DNA of 31,093 nt from a virus, in IMG/VR virus record IMGVR_UViG_3300030380_000250, positions 1-31,093 of that record; one strand, written 5' to 3'. Of the stretch, positions 28,951 through 31,093 are shown piece after piece. A program made the position numbers and the translations under genes. Position 1 is the stretch's first letter, and each line of letters opens with the position of its first letter. The notes beneath the pieces are model-generated. The model saw nothing but the letters and a program-made list of their open reading frames with translations. It was not told the DNA's origin and made no database searches.

Positions 28951-29174
28951 CATTCACTGCAATGATAATCGCATGTCACGTAGCTAACAATGCAATGTGC
29001 ATGACCATTACAGATAATCGTGGACCATATAAAACACCAGAACAGTGTGAGGTTCGCATTGAAGAAATGATTAAAGACCTAATCGGTATGTGGTCGCAAT
29101 ACAATATGCCTATGGTATTTAAGTGGACAGGTTGTCTTGACCCTACAGAGCAAGGTAAAGGTACATCTACGTAA
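28947..29174 (+). CDS. Small Cys-containing conserved phage protein
   Basis: This encodes 75 residues. The ATG at 28947 overlaps the previous stop (ATGA) and has AAAGGA upstream, so it is preferred to a GTG at 28926. A hydrophobic start (MTFTAMIIACHVANNAMCMT) may be a weak signal or membrane anchor. The phrase TDNRGPYKTPEQCEVRIEEM recurs in marine phage proteins of this kind. Four cysteines (10, 18, 34 and 62) could form disulfides outside the cytoplasm. Function unknown. Confidence 0.65.
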   Translation: MTFTAMIIACHVANNAMCMTITDNRGPYKTPEQCEVRIEEMIKDLIGMWSQYNMPMVFKWTGCLDPTEQGKGTST

Positions 29175-29467
29175 TGGCTATACCTGAACGTGTTAAGAAC
29201 AAGATGAAAGAAGAAGGCTTGTCAGGTGTGAACAAGCCAAAGCGTACTCCTAAGCATCCAAAGAAGTCACATGCAGTGATGGCATCAGAAGGTGGGAAGT
29301 ACAAATTTATTCGCTTTGGTCAACAAGGCGTTAAAGGTGCTGGTAAAAGTCCTACCACAGCGAAGGACAAGGCACGTAAGAAGTCGTATTATGCTAGACA
29401 TAATGCACAGGGCAAACCAACGACCAAGTTATCCGCAAAGTATTGGTCACATAAAGTGAAGTGGTAG
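29174..29467 (+). CDS. Conserved basic phage protein, unknown
   Basis: This encodes 97 basic residues, start shared with the previous stop as TAATG. The phrases GVNKPKRTPKHPKKSHAVMA, then FIRFGQQGVKGAG, then KARKKSYYARHN and AKYWSHKVKW are strongly conserved in many tailed marine and other phages. They usually sit near terminase or head genes. No function is assigned to the family that I know of. The high charge suggests DNA contact, perhaps in the head. Confidence 0.78.
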   Translation: MAIPERVKNKMKEEGLSGVNKPKRTPKHPKKSHAVMASEGGKYKFIRFGQQGVKGAGKSPTTAKDKARKKSYYARHNAQGKPTTKLSAKYWSHKVKW

Positions 29468-29478
29468 GAGACTAACCA

Positions 29479-30432
29479 ATGGCTGAAGATAGAAGTACAA
29501 AAGCATATAAAGGTCTTTCACAAAAAGAGACCAGAGAAAAATTAATCAGAGACCGTGCTGCACGTTTAGCACGTGATGCAGCAAAGCAAGGTATTACACC
29601 TGCTCAACTTGCAAAGAAAAAAAGAGATACTTATGTAAAAGTGGTGGGAGGTGCAGCCTCGCTGCTTCCTATTGGTAAAATTATTTCTCTTGCTGGTAAA
29701 GGTGTAAAGGCTCTGACCGCAGGTGCTAAAACAACTAAAGCTGCTACAAAGACAACAAAGGCAGCATCCAAAGCAAAGGCAGCTACAAAGAAACCTGCAG
29801 CTAAAAAACAAACTGCAGCTAAAAAACCAGCAGCTAAACCTACATCTAAAGCGGCACAAAAAACTGCAGCAGCTAAACGTACAATAACCAAAGCTGAAGC
29901 AGCAGGTCGTGCAGTAGCGGCAGGTGCAGCAAGAACAAAGGGTGCAGCAACCAGTGCCGCTTCTAAAACACGTGCAGCAGCAAACAGGCTGAAGTCACGT
30001 GCAACTGCAGCAGCTAAGAAGCCGGGTGCAGGTCAGAGAGCAAGAGATGCGCTTTTAGGTGGTGCAGCTACATCTCTTGCACTTAACGTAATTGACCAAT
30101 CTCGTAAATCAGGTAAGTCAGAAGCAAGCACAAGAAAAGCAACTGTAACAGGTCCAAAGTCTCGTCCGAAGCGTAGAACAGGTATGAGTGAAGGTAACAC
30201 CGTAGCTGGTTCATCAGGTAGAAACCCAAGAACTAGAAATGCACCTAATGTTGGCTTGGGCAAGATGCCTAAAAAGAAAGTTCCAAGCACAAAGTCACGA
30301 GATAAAGACGGACAGGGTACAGGTAAAATTAATTTGCCAGCAGGTGCAAAGCGTAAGTTCCAAGGTTCTTACAATAGCAAAAAAGAAAAACTGCGGAACA
30401 TCGGTGGCAAGACATACGTATTTAATAAGTAG
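29479..30432 (+). CDS. Histone H1-like Lys/Ala/Pro-rich protein
   Basis: This encodes 317 residues with AGGAG eight bases upstream. The N-terminal ~60 residues are charged and helical. Residues 52-78 include a hydrophobic Gly/Ala stretch (VVGGAASLLPIGKIISLAG). Residues ~80-185 are Lys/Ala/Thr/Pro repeats (KAATKKPAAKKQTAAKKPAA) like the tails of histone H1, bacterial Hc1 and AlgP. The last ~110 residues are basic with Gly/Ser and end RNIGGKTYVFNK. It should bind DNA by charge. It could condense phage DNA, enter the virion with it, or alter the host nucleoid. The repeated codons also make it prone to length variation. Confidence 0.7.
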   Translation: MAEDRSTKAYKGLSQKETREKLIRDRAARLARDAAKQGITPAQLAKKKRDTYVKVVGGAASLLPIGKIISLAGKGVKALTAGAKTTKAATKTTKAASKAKAATKKPAAKKQTAAKKPAAKPTSKAAQKTAAAKRTITKAEAAGRAVAAGAARTKGAATSAASKTRAAANRLKSRATAAAKKPGAGQRARDALLGGAATSLALNVIDQSRKSGKSEASTRKATVTGPKSRPKRRTGMSEGNTVAGSSGRNPRTRNAPNVGLGKMPKKKVPSTKSRDKDGQGTGKINLPAGAKRKFQGSYNSKKEKLRNIGGKTYVFNK

Positions 30433-30440
30433 AGGCGGAC

Positions 30441-30881
30441 ATGAACGCAGGTGAAAGAGCAAATCTTCAGGAAGCTGTCAGAGTATCTCGTGACCCTAAT
30501 GCTACAAAAGAACAGGTGCAGGAAGCAGGTAAAGTGCAACGAGAACTTCGTAAGAAGTATCCTGACACCTACGGTGCTATTCGTGGTGAGATGTTTGAAA
30601 ATGTAACAAACATGTCTGAAGGTGGAGACACTCCTAAGAAAAGAAAAAAGAAAGTACCAGCTATTGCTATCAGCATAGGCATGGTGGATGCACCTAAGAA
30701 TGGCAAAGGTAAAGCTGCTATGATGCGTGGAGGTATGGCAAACAAAAAAGAGCATATGTATTCTAATGGTGGTTCTGTTACAGATAATTTAAAGCCGCTT
30801 CCCAAAGGACTAAAAGGTAAGGGTGTAAGAAACTTACCAGACTCTGTTCAAATGAATATGGGCTTTGACCCTAAAAGCTGA
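30441..30881 (+). CDS. Basic Gly-rich phage protein, unknown
   Basis: This encodes 146 residues with AGAGG upstream. The N-terminal 45 residues are helical and charged (ERANLQEAVRVSRD). The rest is basic and Gly-rich with two related phrases, MSEGGDTPKKRKKK and MMRGGMANKKEHMYSNGGSV. These resemble the MAKGGVVKMQTGGT motif of the 674-residue virion-type protein at 3030-5054. It lies in the start of the head/packaging operon. Likely a minor virion or assembly protein; no family recognised. Confidence 0.62.
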   Translation: MNAGERANLQEAVRVSRDPNATKEQVQEAGKVQRELRKKYPDTYGAIRGEMFENVTNMSEGGDTPKKRKKKVPAIAISIGMVDAPKNGKGKAAMMRGGMANKKEHMYSNGGSVTDNLKPLPKGLKGKGVRNLPDSVQMNMGFDPKS

Positions 30882-31093
30882 TGGCTCCCAGAGTACCTAG
30901 AAAAAAAGGTCAGCCAGCAAAAAGCAAAAAGCACAGTGACCTGTACACAGACGAAGACCCAAAGGGTACAATCAAGGGTCTAAAGTTTGCTAACGTAAAA
31001 GATGCACAGGCATCTGTACGTAAGATAAAAGCATCTAGCAGAGGTCACAATCACAAGACACAGGCTGCTATAGCTATGGAGCAACGGGCTAGA
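30881..31093 (+). CDS. N-terminal part of a conserved phage protein (cut by window end)
   Basis: The ATG overlaps the previous stop as TGATG. The 71 visible residues start MAPRVPRKKGQPAKSKKHSD and continue LYTDEDPKGTIKGLKFAN, then VRKIKASSRGHNHKTQAAIA. This is a small family common near terminase genes in marine phages; function unknown. The frame is still open at the window edge. The position supports the view that packaging genes follow. Confidence 0.72.
   Translation, partial: MAPRVPRKKGQPAKSKKHSDLYTDEDPKGTIKGLKFANVKDAQASVRKIKASSRGHNHKTQAAIAMEQRAR

Noticed and set aside
29566-29891. Antisense Cys/Phe-rich and Ala/Val-rich frames opposite the H1-like gene
   Set aside because: They are direct reflections of the Lys/Ala codon repeats and have no supporting start signals.

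Overview
The window is part of the genome of a tailed bacteriophage. It most likely belongs to the HMO-2011-type group of marine podoviruses, whose known hosts are marine alphaproteobacteria such as SAR116 and roseobacters. The evidence is a family A DNA polymerase with a DnaJ-type zinc finger between its exonuclease and polymerase parts, a tyrosine integrase next to a DUF932 gene inside the replication operon, a MazG gene, a B12-dependent ribonucleotide reductase, and moderately AT-rich DNA. The family assignments come from motifs read by eye; the host is inference. No rRNA, tRNA, CRISPR or insertion sequence was seen.

Layout. (1) 1-10404, plus strand: the end of a fibre/structural operon. 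It holds the C-terminus of one fibre protein, three short paralogous fibre-type proteins in tandem, a larger fibre protein, a 48-residue membrane peptide that may be the holin, a 674-residue Gln/Ala/Asn-rich protein, and three or four probable internal virion proteins ending in a 1103-residue protein. A strong hairpin terminator closes this block at 10393-10417. (2) 10401-27803, minus strand: the early and replication operons, read right to left. First comes a run of many very small genes (27803 to 22641), then DUF932, integrase, primase, DnaB-type helicase, DNA polymerase, a probable ssDNA-binding protein, a Cas4/RecB-type nuclease, a T7 endonuclease I-type resolvase, DUF3310, class II ribonucleotide reductase, a T5orf172 (GIY-YIG) protein and MazG. 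(3) 27804-28734: a non-coding divergent region with a minus-strand promoter, 19-bp repeats that look like iterons, and a consensus plus-strand promoter followed by palindromes. (4) 28735-31093, plus strand: the start of another rightward operon, with small basic proteins, a histone H1-like Lys/Ala-rich protein and a gene cut by the window end. Terminase, portal and capsid genes are not in the window and presumably lie beyond the right edge, with the genome closing round to the fibre genes at the left edge.

How it works together. Ribonucleotide reductase, MazG and perhaps the resolvase and exonuclease supply or clean up nucleotides. Primase, helicase, polymerase and the ssDNA-binding candidate form a T7-like replisome with primase and helicase on separate polypeptides. 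Genes are very tightly packed: most starts overlap the previous stop as TAATG or ATGA. Eight short genes were found by translating the gaps by hand (2880-3026, 11585-11710, 13660-13806, 23591-23737, 23730-23903, 23896-24042, 25446-25607, 25588-25749), plus one weaker candidate (10401-10499); several encode single membrane segments.

The points most worth a second look are: the tandem fibre cassettes whose shared C-terminal GDLA codons also form the ribosome binding site of the next gene; the H1-like protein; the integrase with Ser in place of a catalytic His; the iteron/promoter/palindrome region; and the leader structures and inverted repeats in the small-gene region.
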